Assembly (NCBI GenBank): GCA_016713865.1
Contig: JADJOG010000047.1
Coordinates: 62,001 to 126,000, forward strand
Length of the DNA: 64,000 bases
Origin: Flavobacteriales bacterium
Lineage (GTDB): Bacteria > Bacteroidota > Bacteroidia > Flavobacteriales_F > PHOS-HE28
Reading direction: 5' to 3'
Shown in pieces: positions 28,266-36,501 of this stretch (positions are counted from its first letter, which is position 1; the number at the start of each line of letters is the position of its first letter). The notes beneath the pieces are model-generated. The model did not search any database, was not told the DNA's origin, and was given only the letters and a program-made list of their open reading frames with translations. A program made the position numbers and the translations under genes.

Positions 28266-28336
28266 AGGTCCGAAGGACCGACGCCATGGAATGAAGCCCT
28301 CCCCCAACGGGAAAGGCCGACGAAGGAGGCCAATCC
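28266..28336. repeat. Hairpin repeat unit, copy 2
   Basis: Same unit as copy 1, but the first hairpin is GGTCC-GAA-GGACC (28267-28279), a compensated base-pair change that keeps the stem. The remainder is nearly identical apart from a longer C run. Confidence 0.75.
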
Positions 28337-28395
28337 CGTTGATTCAAGATCCTTTGGCCGAGCTTGCTCGAGCGAGCAGACAGCGCAGATGAACC

Positions 28396-28466
28396 AAGGC
28401 CCGAAGGGCCGTCGATCTGCAATGAAGCCCTCCCCAACGGGAAAGGCTGACGAAGGAGGCCAAAAC
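28396..28466. repeat. Hairpin repeat unit, copy 3
   Basis: Same unit, with the GGCCC-GAA-GGGCC hairpin at 28398-28410, starting 276 nt after copy 1. Beyond it, 28467-28641 shows nothing recognisable apart from the leader of the ExbB operon. Confidence 0.75.
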
Positions 28467-28641
28467 CCTAGGAATAAGGCCGGTCATTCCTTAATCAGGA
28501 ACGCACCAAATGGTGGCCAACTGCCTCCGTTGCCTAAAGCTCTCGTGACCGATGCGGCGAACGTCCGCTGCTAACTACCATCTTTGACCGCTCATTCCGG
28601 AACCAACACCGACAACAACCCCCACACGCAACCTTTCAAAC

Positions 28642-29394
28642 ATGGTACGCAAGCTCTTGACAATCTGCTTCGCCGGCCTCTTGGGCGTTAGCATGCTCAG
28701 CACGCCCGTGATGGCGCAGGAAGCCCCGACCGCCACCACCACGGAGGCGGCTGCTGATGATGGCAATCAGACCTTCAAAGACCGCTTCATTCAAGGAGAC
28801 CCCTTCTGGATGTCGCTTCCGTTGATCTGCTTGATCCTTGGATTGGCCATGGTTATCGAGCGCATCATCTATCTGAACATGGCCACCACGAACACGACCA
28901 AACTGCTCGGTGGCGTTGAGGATGCACTTAAGAGCGGTGGCATTGATGCTGCCAAAGAGGTTTGCCGCAACACGCGTGGGCCCATTGCGGGCATCTTCTA
29001 CCAAGGCCTTGACCGCGCCCATGAAGGCGTGGACATCGCTGAGAAGAGCATCGTGGCATATGGCGGCGTCGAAGTCGGTCGTTTGGAGCGTGGCCTCCCA
29101 TGGATCAGCCTTTTCATCGCCCTCGCGCCCATGCTCGGATTCTTGGGAACCGTGATCGGGATGATCATCGCATTCGACAAGATTGAGGCTGCCGCGAACA
29201 TCAGCCCCACCATTGTGGCGGGCGGTATCAAAGTGGCTCTGCTCACGACCGTTTTCGGCCTCATCGTAGCCATTATCCTGCAGATCTTCTACAACTACCT
29301 GCAGAGCAAGATCGATAGCATCACCGGCCAGATGGAAGAGGCTTCCATCGGCTTGGTTGACCTGCTCGTGAAGACCAACACCGCAAAGCACTAA
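28642..29394 (+). CDS. exbB: MotA/TolQ/ExbB proton channel family protein
   Basis: 250 residues with a cleavable-looking N-terminus (LTICFAGLLGVSMLSTPVMAQ), a first membrane helix at about 55-75, then a cytosolic loop and two more helices containing the family signature (LFIALAPMLGFLGTVIGMI and IKVALLTTVFGLIVAIILQIFY). It forms the pentameric proton-conducting stator with ExbD to energise TonB, and so the TonB-dependent receptors. It is first in a four-gene operon whose second gene starts 3 nt after its stop. Confidence 0.95.
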   Translation: MVRKLLTICFAGLLGVSMLSTPVMAQEAPTATTTEAAADDGNQTFKDRFIQGDPFWMSLPLICLILGLAMVIERIIYLNMATTNTTKLLGGVEDALKSGGIDAAKEVCRNTRGPIAGIFYQGLDRAHEGVDIAEKSIVAYGGVEVGRLERGLPWISLFIALAPMLGFLGTVIGMIIAFDKIEAAANISPTIVAGGIKVALLTTVFGLIVAIILQIFYNYLQSKIDSITGQMEEASIGLVDLLVKTNTAKH

Positions 29395-29397
29395 GCC

Positions 29398-29790
29398 ATG
29401 AGTCACCAGGGATCAGGCCTGATTGGCCGCATCGTCATGTGGGCGGTGATGGTGCTCGGAACGCTGTTCACGATCATGATCTGGCTGGGCAAGGACAGTG
29501 GAATCACCGGCGGGCTTTGGCTCACCTACATCGCCATGGGAGTGGCCACGGCAGTCACGCTCATCTTCGCGATGACCGGTCTGAACCGCAAGTCGCTCAT
29601 CGGCATTGGCGCCTTCGCCGCCGTGATCGCTGTCGCCTATGTCTTGGCCGACGGAACCACTAAGCCGGAATGGAACATCGCCGCAAGCACCTCGAAATGG
29701 ATAGGCGCTGGCATCGGCATGGCGCTTCTGGGAATCGGTGGCGCGGTGGCCACCATTCTGTACGGCGAGGTAACCCGCATGCTTAAATAA
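29398..29790 (+). CDS. Small four-helix membrane protein of the Exb operon
   Basis: 130 residues with about four hydrophobic helices (IVMWAVMVLGTLFTIMIWLG, LWLTYIAMGVATAVTLIFA, SLIGIGAFAAVIAVAYVL, WIGAGIGMALLGIGGAVATILYG). Such an unnamed protein regularly sits between exbB and exbD in Bacteroidota, which suggests an accessory subunit of the proton channel. No direct function is known. It is spaced 3 nt from each neighbour. Confidence 0.8.
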   Translation: MSHQGSGLIGRIVMWAVMVLGTLFTIMIWLGKDSGITGGLWLTYIAMGVATAVTLIFAMTGLNRKSLIGIGAFAAVIAVAYVLADGTTKPEWNIAASTSKWIGAGIGMALLGIGGAVATILYGEVTRMLK

Positions 29791-29793
29791 CCC

Positions 29794-30524
29794 ATGCTGA
29801 AGAAACGCGCAAAGCAGCCACCGGGGAGATCAATGCTGGCTCCATGGCCGACATCGCCTTCCTGCTGCTCATCTTCTTCCTCGTGACCACCACCATGGAC
29901 ACCGACGTGGGTATCCTGCGCCTGCTTCCTCCTGTGGTGGATGAGCCGGTCATCTCCGATGTGAGTAAGCGCAACTTGTACGAGGGTCTCGTGAACGATG
30001 CCGACATGCTGCTCGTCGAAGGCGAGATGATGGACATCAAGCAGCTGCGCGCTGGAGCGAAGGAGTTCATGACCAACCCCTCCAACGACCTGAACCTGCC
30101 GGAGAAGCACAAGGTTACTGCAGCCGAGTGCCAGCAGATGATCGCGCAGAACAAGGCGGGTGTGGCCAGTGCTTCAACAGAGAATGATAAGCAGGCATTC
30201 CAGGACCTGGTGAACAAGTGGGAGGACCGCTTGAATGCCGTGAGGCTCTTGGGTGAATACATGGAGCTTCCAAACTCTGCGCTCATCTCACTGCAAACGG
30301 GCTCGAAAACGAGCTATGACATGTACGTGAACGTCCAGAACGAACTCGAAGGCGCCATCCGCGAGCTGCGCGATGAATTGAGCAAGGAGAAATTCGGCCG
30401 CAAGTTCACCGACCTCGACGAGAAGAAGGACGAGGATCAGGAGCGGATCAAGGCCATCCGCATGGTGTATCCGCAGCGCGTGTCGGAAGCAGAACCGGTT
30501 GACCTCACCAAGAAGAAACCCTGA
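29794..30524 (+). CDS. exbD: ExbD/TolR family protein, first copy, with long periplasmic insertion; frameshifted
   Basis: About 243 residues after restoring one missing base. ATG 29794 gives MLKKRAKQ; after a base lost around 29815-29820 the frame resumes as ATGEINAGSMADIAFLLLIFFLVTTTMD, the invariant ExbD membrane helix with its proton-relay Asp. The periplasmic part is longer than the ~140-residue norm, with a helical insertion of about 80 residues (KHKVTAAECQQMI...NKWEDRLNAV). With ExbB it would couple the proton gradient to TonB. A start at ATG 29844 alone would remove the conserved cytosolic tail. Confidence 0.88.
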
Positions 30525-30530
30525 CCCAGG

Positions 30531-30982
30531 ATGTCACGCTTCAAGGAGAAGAAAGGCGGAACACCCGCGATCAGCACGGCCTCGCTGCCGGATATCATCT
30601 TCATGCTCCTCTTCTTCTTCATGGTGACCACCGTGATGCGCGAAGTGGACCTGAAGGTGAAAATCACCTTGCCGCAAGCCACCGAGGTGACCAAGCTCGA
30701 GGACAAAGCGTTGGTGGATTACCTCTACATCGGCCCCCCATGATCAAGGAGCTTGGCTCTGAGCCCGTTCTCCAGCTGAATGATCAGTATGCGCGCATGG
30801 ATGAGATCGACCCTTGGGTGAAGCAGGGCAACGATAAGCGCGATGAGCAATTGCGCCCGAAGATCACACGCTCTCTGAAAGTGGATAAGGAGACGAACAT
30901 GAAGATCGTCACCGAGGTGAAGCAAGAGCTGCGCAAGAGCAACGCGTTGAAGATCAACTACAGCACGACGCAAGGCCGCTAA
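30531..30982 (+). CDS. exbD: ExbD/TolR family protein, second copy; frameshifted
   Basis: About 150 residues after restoring one base. MSRFKEKKGGTPAISTASLPDIIFMLLFFFMVTTVMRE contains the helix and Asp, and the downstream piece (from ATG 30740) continues the periplasmic domain with IKELGSEPVLQLNDQYARMDE. The break is in a run of six C (30733-30738), where a seventh C would restore the frame. It is the last gene of the ExbB-X-ExbD-ExbD operon and is followed by a strong terminator. Confidence 0.88.
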
Positions 30983-30999
30983 GTCTACACGAACCCTCT

Positions 31000-31033
31000 G
31001 GAAGCCCCGCCCTGCGGGGCTTCCCTATTTTTG
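31000..31033 (+). terminator. Intrinsic terminator of the Exb operon, overlapping the dusB promoter
   Basis: An 11-bp stem GGAAGCCCCGC/GCGGGGCTTCC (31000-31010 with 31014-31024) with a CCT loop, then CTATTTTTGG. The T-run is also the TATTTTTG box (31026-31033) lying 8 nt before the dusB ATG. Confidence 0.82.
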
Positions 31034-31041
31034 GCGCGTCC

Positions 31042-32034
31042 ATGCCCCGCATCGGCCCCATACAACTCCCGGAATTCCCGCTGCTGCTCGCGCCCATGGA
31101 GGATGTGAGCGATCCGCCTTTCCGGGCCCTGTGCAAGCAGCATGGCGCCGACCTGATGTTCACCGAGTTCATCAGCAGCGAGGGCCTCATCCGCCAGGCC
31201 GCAAAGGGGTTGAAGAAGCTCGACATCTTCGAGGCAGAACGCCCTATCGGCATCCAGCTCTTCGGTGGCAGCGAGGATGCCATGGAAGAAGCTGCGCGCA
31301 TCGCAGAAGCTGCCAAGCCCGACCTCATCGACATCAACTACGGCTGCCCCGTACACAAGGTGGTGAGCAAGGGCGCCGGCGCCTGCCTGCTGCTCGACGT
31401 GGACAAGATGGTGCGCCTCACCGAGAAGGTGGTGAAGGCCGTGAAGCTGCCCGTGACCGTGAAGACGCGCCTCGGTTGGGACGACAAGAGCAAGAACATC
31501 ATCGAAGTAGCCGAGCGTTTGCAGGATGTAGGCATTCAAGCGCTCAGCATCCATGGCCGAACTCGCGCGCAGCTCTACAAGGGCCCTGCGGATTGGACAT
31601 TGATCGGCGAGGTGAAGAACAACCCGCGCATGCGCATCCCCATCTTCGGCAATGGCGACATCGATTCGCCGGAGAAGGCCGTGGAGTACCGCAACCGCTA
31701 CGGTGTTGACGGCGTGATGATCGGTCGCGCGAGCATCGGCCACCCGTGGATCTTTTCCGAGATCAAGCACTTCATCGCGACGGGCACGCACCTAACGCCG
31801 CCCACCATCACCGATCGCGTGGAAGCCGCGCGCCAGCACTTGCGCAGCTCGCTCGCGTGGAAAGGCGCATGGGAAGGCGTGGTGGAGATGCGCCGCCATT
31901 ACGGCAACTACCTGAAGGGCCTGCCGAATGTGAAGGAGGTAAGGCTGCGGTTATGCACAGAGAAGGATCCGCAGGTGCTGGAGGAGATCCTGGATGAGGT
32001 GATCGCGACCTACACCCTCGCCGCCGTCGCATAG
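31042..32034 (+). CDS. dusB: tRNA-dihydrouridine synthase (DusB type)
   Basis: 330 residues; FMN enzyme that reduces specific uridines in the tRNA D-loop. The TIM barrel shows LAPMEDVSDPPFRALC, INYGCPVHKVVSKGAGA with the catalytic Cys, VKTRLGWDD, IHGRTRAQLYKGPADW, IPIFGNGDI and GVMIGRASIGHPWIF. The C-terminal helical domain binds tRNA. It is monocistronic, and its 3' end overlaps the convergent permease gene by 25 nt. Confidence 0.95.
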   Translation: MPRIGPIQLPEFPLLLAPMEDVSDPPFRALCKQHGADLMFTEFISSEGLIRQAAKGLKKLDIFEAERPIGIQLFGGSEDAMEEAARIAEAAKPDLIDINYGCPVHKVVSKGAGACLLLDVDKMVRLTEKVVKAVKLPVTVKTRLGWDDKSKNIIEVAERLQDVGIQALSIHGRTRAQLYKGPADWTLIGEVKNNPRMRIPIFGNGDIDSPEKAVEYRNRYGVDGVMIGRASIGHPWIFSEIKHFIATGTHLTPPTITDRVEAARQHLRSSLAWKGAWEGVVEMRRHYGNYLKGLPNVKEVRLRLCTEKDPQVLEEILDEVIATYTLAAVA

Positions 32035-33242
32035 AGGAACCTCCGGCTCAGCGCGCGCAGCGGCACCCAAGTGGCCAGCAGGCCAATGGCGAGCACGGTG
32101 GCGGTGATCAGCAGCAGGTCCGTGGCCACGAGCTTCACAGGGAAGGAATCGGTGACGGCCTCGGCCATTTCAACAAGCGCGAAGTGCTGTTGCGCCAGCA
32201 CGATGCCGATGCCCAGTGCCAAGCCGATGCCTGCGCCCGCCACCACGATCAGCAGGCCCTCATGCAGGAATATGCGTCGCACGGTGTTCGTTGTTGCGCC
32301 CATGCTCATCAGCGTGCGCATGTCCTCCTTCTTCTCGATCATCATCATGGTGAGCGAGGCGATTACATTGAACGCGCCGATGAGTCCGATGAACGCGAGC
32401 ACCACGAAGGCCACGAGCTTCTCTGTGGCGTTGGTCTGGTACATCAGCGCGTTCTTCTGGTAGCGCGTCTTCACGGTGTAGTGCGGGCCGAGCGCTGCGG
32501 CGATCTCACGCGCGGCGCGGTTCATGTCGGCGGTGGGCTTCAGCTTCAACTCCAAGGCGCTGGCGGCGCTGTCGTAGTGCAGCAGTTCGGCGGCGAGGTC
32601 GAGCGGCACCAGCGCATACTTGCTGTCGTACTCCATGTTCATGCTGAAGGCGCCGCTCATGGCCACGGCCGCCTGCTCGAAGGCCGCCTGCTTGTATCGG
32701 CTCAGCTTGCGGCCGCGTATCGGCGCGCTGATCTCCAGCGGCTGGAACACGCCATCGTCGAGCGGCACGCCGAGGTCGGCCTTGAGCGCGAGACCAAGGA
32801 TTGCGGTTGGGCCTGTAGCGCCTTCAAGAGCAGCCTTGCCGGTGAAGATGTAGGTCTCCATGCCAGCCATGCGGAGGTATTGCGGCTCAACTCCTTTCAG
32901 CGTGGCCACGGCTTGCTGATCGCCACAGCGCAGCAGCACGTTCTCCTCGATGGTGAAGCTGGCCAGTTCCACATCGTTGCGCGCGAGTAAGGCACCGAGG
33001 TCGATGGAATCGCGCGCCAGGGTCTTGCCTTCGACGGGCGTGATGGTGATGTCGAGGTCGAAGGGCGAGTAGATCCGGTCCACCAGCTCAGCGATGCCGT
33101 TCATTGCGCTCATCACCACCACCATGGCGCCGGTGACCACCGCGATCACCACGATGCTAATCCACGTGATCACGTTGATCGCGTTGGTGCTCCGCTTGGC
33201 AAGGAGGTAGCGGCGGGCGAAGAGGAGGGGGAGGTTCATCAA
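32010..33242 (-). CDS. LolC/LolE-like ABC transporter permease (FtsX fold)
   Basis: 410 residues with the MacB/LolC architecture: helix 1 near the N-terminus (NVITWISIVVIAVVTGAMVVVMS), a periplasmic domain of about 220 residues, then three helices in the FtsX domain (AFVVLAFIGLIGAFNVIASLTMMMIEKKEDM, LIVVAGAGIGLALGIG, LLLITATVLAIGLLATWVPL). It would release lipoproteins from the inner membrane together with an ATPase. No LolD gene adjoins it, so the ATPase must be encoded elsewhere. Confidence 0.88.
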   Translation of the reverse strand: MMNLPLLFARRYLLAKRSTNAINVITWISIVVIAVVTGAMVVVMSAMNGIAELVDRIYSPFDLDITITPVEGKTLARDSIDLGALLARNDVELASFTIEENVLLRCGDQQAVATLKGVEPQYLRMAGMETYIFTGKAALEGATGPTAILGLALKADLGVPLDDGVFQPLEISAPIRGRKLSRYKQAAFEQAAVAMSGAFSMNMEYDSKYALVPLDLAAELLHYDSAASALELKLKPTADMNRAAREIAAALGPHYTVKTRYQKNALMYQTNATEKLVAFVVLAFIGLIGAFNVIASLTMMMIEKKEDMRTLMSMGATTNTVRRIFLHEGLLIVVAGAGIGLALGIGIVLAQQHFALVEMAEAVTDSFPVKLVATDLLLITATVLAIGLLATWVPLRALSRRFLYATAARV

Positions 33243-33326
33243 TCAGATAATCAGAAGATGTGAAGATTAGAAAATGGAGTGCTTGACATTCTCTGATGGT
33301 CTGATCATCTCATTTTCTGATGGCCC
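33243..33326. repeat. AT-rich intergenic imperfect palindrome
   Basis: A short AT-rich stretch with ATCAG/CTGAT words in both orientations (AATCAGAAGATG on one side, CATCTCATTTTCTGAT on the other). Its base composition differs strongly from the flanking genes. It separates the LolC/E-like and methyltransferase genes and has no clear terminator tail. Confidence 0.4.
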
Positions 33327-34145
33327 CTATCTCCACGCCTTCACCACCAATCCCGTCCCCGTGCTGTGCGTCATTCGCACATCCGCCATGTTCAGCACGA
33401 AGGCGATGGGGTAGGCGATGAGGTAGTAGAACGGCAGCACGATGAAGAAGAGTTTGCTCGCTTGCAGCATCAGCAGCGGCCACTTCATGCTCAGCTTCCA
33501 GCTGATCTTGCCCGGAGCGCCGTAGCTGTAGCGCGCTTCCACCTTGGTGAAGCCGTTGCGCAGCGCCTTCGCGCGGATGTCGTCGATGTTGTAGCCGTCG
33601 CGCACATGCTCTTCGATGAATGAGCCTTCGCCCTCCTCATGCACGTCGCTGCCGCCTTGATCGCTGGGCGTGCTGATGATGAGCATCCCGCCCTCTTTTA
33701 ATGAAGTGCTGTAGCAGCGCAGCGCGGCTTCGTCTTCGAGGATATGCTCCATCACATCCACGCACACCACCAGGTCGAATGTGTTGGGCTGCTGGAACTT
33801 GGTCACATCGCCCACCTCGAATTTCACCTGCGGCCGGCCGATGCGCTGGAAAAAGGCATTGCAATCCTCTACTTGCTCATCCTTGACATCGATGGCGGTG
33901 ATGCGAACTTTGGGCAATTGGCCGCTGAGCCAGTAGCTGTACTGCCCGAAGCCGGCGCCCGCGTCGTAGATGGCTTCAACGGGCTTGCCTTCGGCATCGC
34001 GCTTCGCCAGCCACGTGCGCAACTCGCGCTGAATATGCCAGCAGCGCAGCAGCAGCAGGTCGAGAAGTTGATAAAACAGCATGCGCAGCGCGGGAGTGCG
34101 GTTGAACACCACACCGAGGCGGCGCTTGACGGGATCGTACTGCAT
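33327..34145 (-). CDS. Class I SAM-dependent methyltransferase with C-terminal hydrophobic segment
   Basis: 272 residues. The SAM-binding motif is IYDAGAGFGQYSYWLSG, followed by ITAIDVKDEQVEDC, FEVGDVTKF and LVVCVDVMEHILEDEAALR, as in UbiE/Coq5-like and ubiquinone/lipid methyltransferases. The C-terminal ~50 residues are hydrophobic (LLMLQASKLFFIVLPFYYLIAYPIAFVL), suggesting membrane association. The substrate is unknown. It is separated from rbfA by a single base, so cotranscription is likely. Confidence 0.85.
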   Translation of the reverse strand: MQYDPVKRRLGVVFNRTPALRMLFYQLLDLLLLRCWHIQRELRTWLAKRDAEGKPVEAIYDAGAGFGQYSYWLSGQLPKVRITAIDVKDEQVEDCNAFFQRIGRPQVKFEVGDVTKFQQPNTFDLVVCVDVMEHILEDEAALRCYSTSLKEGGMLIISTPSDQGGSDVHEEGEGSFIEEHVRDGYNIDDIRAKALRNGFTKVEARYSYGAPGKISWKLSMKWPLLMLQASKLFFIVLPFYYLIAYPIAFVLNMADVRMTHSTGTGLVVKAWR

Positions 34146-34146
34146 G

Positions 34147-34485
34147 CTAGCCTTTCAGCAATTTGTCGATAGCCTCTGCGCGGTCCAGCGAATCATCCAA
34201 ATAGAAGAGCAGCTCGGGCACTACACGCATCTGCTTGCCGATGCGACCGCCTAACTGCCCACGGAATCGGTGCGATTGCTCCTTGATGCGTTCCATCACA
34301 GCGGCTTTGTCCTTCACTGGGAAGAGGCTGAGATACACCTTGGCCACGCCGAGGTCGGGGCTGCAGCGCACGCCCGTTACCGTGATCAGGCCGCCGGGCA
34401 AGAGTGCACGTCCTTCGGTCAGGAAAATCGTCGCGATCTCCTTCTGCAGCAGGCTGTTCACCTTGTTCTGTCTGAGACTGTCCAT
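34147..34485 (-). CDS. rbfA: Ribosome-binding factor A
   Basis: 112 residues, the family size. It is a KH-like RNA-binding protein that helps mature the 30S subunit and 16S rRNA 5' end. QNKVNSLLQKEIATIFL, LITVTGVRCSPDLGVAKVYLSLFP and MRVVPELLFYLDDSLDRAEAIDKLL are typical segments. ATG 34485 is chosen because a TACCTTCG box (34493-34500, minus) lies 7 nt upstream and longer versions would overlap the divergent promoter. It is divergent from the ABC exporter. Confidence 0.95.
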   Translation of the reverse strand: MDSLRQNKVNSLLQKEIATIFLTEGRALLPGGLITVTGVRCSPDLGVAKVYLSLFPVKDKAAVMERIKEQSHRFRGQLGGRIGKQMRVVPELLFYLDDSLDRAEAIDKLLKG

Positions 34486-34489
34486 TGGC

Positions 34490-34538
34490 GGCGAAGGTAT
34501 CGGCTCATGCCGCACGGGCATCGTCGGATACCTTCGCC
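34490..34538. promoter_or_regulatory. Symmetric divergent promoter (rbfA / ABC exporter)
   Basis: GGCGAAGGTATC at 34490-34501 is an exact inverse of GATACCTTCGCC at 34527-34538, with 25 nt between. Each arm contains a TACCTTCG box facing its own gene; gaps to the two start codons are 7 and 9 nt. Confidence 0.65.
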
Positions 34539-34545
34539 ACCGCCC

Positions 34546-36393
34546 ATGCGCAATTTCTTCCGCCTGCTCCGTTTCGGCGCGCCCTACCGGCACTTCGCTT
34601 TCCTGAACGCGCTGTTCAACCTGCTGGGCACTGTTTTCCACCTGGCCTCTTTGCTGCTTTTCATCCCCTTCCTGCGCCTGCTGCTTGGGCAGGTGCAACC
34701 GGTGCATGAGCGCCCGGCAGCGCTGTGGACGCGCGAAGGGCTCGAGGGCACCTTCAACTGGGGACTCACGCAGCTGATCGAAGCGCGTGGCCCCATGGGC
34801 GCCTTGCTGGTGATCGCTATCGGCGTGGTGGTGCTCTTCTTGCTGAAAAACGTGTTCCGGTATCTGGCGCTCGTGGCCATCTGCAACTTCCGGAACCGCA
34901 TCATCCAGGACATCCGCTCGCGGATCTACGATAAGCTGCTGGAGCTGCCGCTGCGCTATCACACCAACGAGCGCAAAGGCGATCTGCTCTCGCTCATCAC
35001 CAACGATATGCAGGTGGTGGAGTACAGCGTGATGTACTACATCGAGATGATCTTCCGCGAGCCCATCGCCGTGCTGCTCTTCCTGGGCACCATGCTCACG
35101 CTCTCGCCGCAGCTCACGGTGATCTCCTTGCTGCTATTGCCCATCAGCGGGCTGCTCATCGCCCGGATCAGCAAGAGCCTCAAGCGCAAGAGCGCGCGCG
35201 TGCAAGAGAAGAGCGCCGACCTGCTGGCCCGTGTCGAGGAGACGCTCTCCGGCATCCGCGTGATCAAGGCCTTCAATGGCGAGTCCGACATGAAGCGCCG
35301 TTTCGAGCGCGACAATGAGCTGCTCGCGCGCAGCAGCATCGCCATGCTGAATCGGCAGGATATCGCTTCGCCCCTGAGCGAGACCTTGGGCGCTGCTGTG
35401 ATGGCCGCCATCGCCTACATCGGCGGCTCGTTCGTGCTGGGTGAAACACCGTCGCTCACGGGCGATAGCTTCCTGGGCTTCATCATCATCTTCTCCCAAC
35501 TGCTCGCGCCGATCAAGGGGTTCTCGCAGGGCTGGAGCGGAATCACGCGCGGCGGTGCCAGCGGCCAGCGCATCTTCGACCTGCTTGCCGTTGAGAACAC
35601 GGTGAAGGAGAAGCCCGATGCCAAGCCCATTGCCGACTTCACCGACCGCATCGACTACACGGATGTATCGTTCGCGTACGAGAGCCGGCCGAAGGAGGGC
35701 ATTGAGAACCGCAAGGCAGTGCTCGAAGGCATCGAACTGGTGATCCCGAAGGGTCGCAGCGTCGCGCTCGTGGGCACCAGCGGCGGGGGCAAGACCACCT
35801 TGGCCAATCTGCTCCCACGGTTCCACGATGTAACGGGCGGCGCGCTGCGGATCGATGGCCACGATATCCGCGATCTGCGGCTGCGCGATCTGCGCGCGCT
35901 CATGGGGATCGTTACGCAGGACAGTATCCTTTTCAACGATTCCGTTGCGGCCAACATCGCTTTCGGCGCGCCGGGAACACCCATGGCCGAGATTGAGCGG
36001 GCGGCACGCATCGCTAATGCGCACGACTTCATCGCGCGGCTCGAGAACGGCTACCAGACCGCCATCGGCGACGGCGGCAACCGGCTCAGCGGCGGTCAGA
36101 AGCAGCGCCTCGCGATCGCGCGCGCGGTGCTCAAGAACCCGCCGATCCTGATTCTTGACGAGGCGACCAGCGCGCTCGACACCGAGAGCGAGCGCCTCGT
36201 GCAGGATGCCCTGCTGAAGATGATGGAAGGCCGCACCAGCGTTGTGATCGCCCATCGCCTGAGCACGATCCAGCATTGCGACGAGATCTGCGTGATCGAC
36301 AAGGGGCGCATCATCGAGCGCGGCACACATGCCGAACTGCATGCCCTTGGCGGGCAATACCGGAGGCTTTGCGATATGCAGGCGTTCGCGTGA
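34546..36393 (+). CDS. MsbA-like ABC exporter (fused transmembrane and ATPase domains)
   Basis: 615 residues. Six membrane helices lie in the first ~330 residues and the nucleotide-binding domain in the rest: Walker A GTSGGGKTT near 410, the Q-loop region VTQDSILF, signature LSGGQKQR near 514, Walker B ILILDEA near 534, and switch His in VIAHRLST. By architecture it is a homodimeric exporter of lipid A core or another hydrophobic substrate; assignment to MsbA itself is likely but not proven. Upstream in-frame codons would cross the divergent promoter, so ATG 34546 is chosen. Confidence 0.92.
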   Translation: MRNFFRLLRFGAPYRHFAFLNALFNLLGTVFHLASLLLFIPFLRLLLGQVQPVHERPAALWTREGLEGTFNWGLTQLIEARGPMGALLVIAIGVVVLFLLKNVFRYLALVAICNFRNRIIQDIRSRIYDKLLELPLRYHTNERKGDLLSLITNDMQVVEYSVMYYIEMIFREPIAVLLFLGTMLTLSPQLTVISLLLLPISGLLIARISKSLKRKSARVQEKSADLLARVEETLSGIRVIKAFNGESDMKRRFERDNELLARSSIAMLNRQDIASPLSETLGAAVMAAIAYIGGSFVLGETPSLTGDSFLGFIIIFSQLLAPIKGFSQGWSGITRGGASGQRIFDLLAVENTVKEKPDAKPIADFTDRIDYTDVSFAYESRPKEGIENRKAVLEGIELVIPKGRSVALVGTSGGGKTTLANLLPRFHDVTGGALRIDGHDIRDLRLRDLRALMGIVTQDSILFNDSVAANIAFGAPGTPMAEIERAARIANAHDFIARLENGYQTAIGDGGNRLSGGQKQRLAIARAVLKNPPILILDEATSALDTESERLVQDALLKMMEGRTSVVIAHRLSTIQHCDEICVIDKGRIIERGTHAELHALGGQYRRLCDMQAFA

Positions 36394-36501
36394 GGCTCAG
36401 TGCGGGGCAATGATTACCGAGGTAGCTGGTTTGTAGACATTGTCGATTCAGTGCTCTGTCTGCGCCACGCGGCCTATTTTCACGATCCATCCCGGATCAG
36501 C

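Noticed and set aside
28120..28466. CRISPR-like array
   Set aside because: Only three ~70-nt units with unequal spacing (about 146 and 130 nt) and no cas genes; units contain internal hairpins unlike CRISPR repeats.
27834..28574. A 246-codon open frame covering the tRNA-Ser gene and the repeat cluster
   Set aside because: It runs straight through a complete tRNA and three non-coding hairpin repeats, with no domain and biased repetitive composition; chance in GC-rich sequence.
30733..30743. Programmed frameshift in the second exbD at a C6 run next to a stop
   Set aside because: At least eight other unrelated genes in the window show the same kind of one-base break, so sequencing error is the simpler reading; no slippery heptamer plus structure was recognised.
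35134..36357. A 407-codon minus-strand frame opposite the ABC exporter
   Set aside because: Antisense to intact Walker A, signature and Walker B motifs; not a gene.
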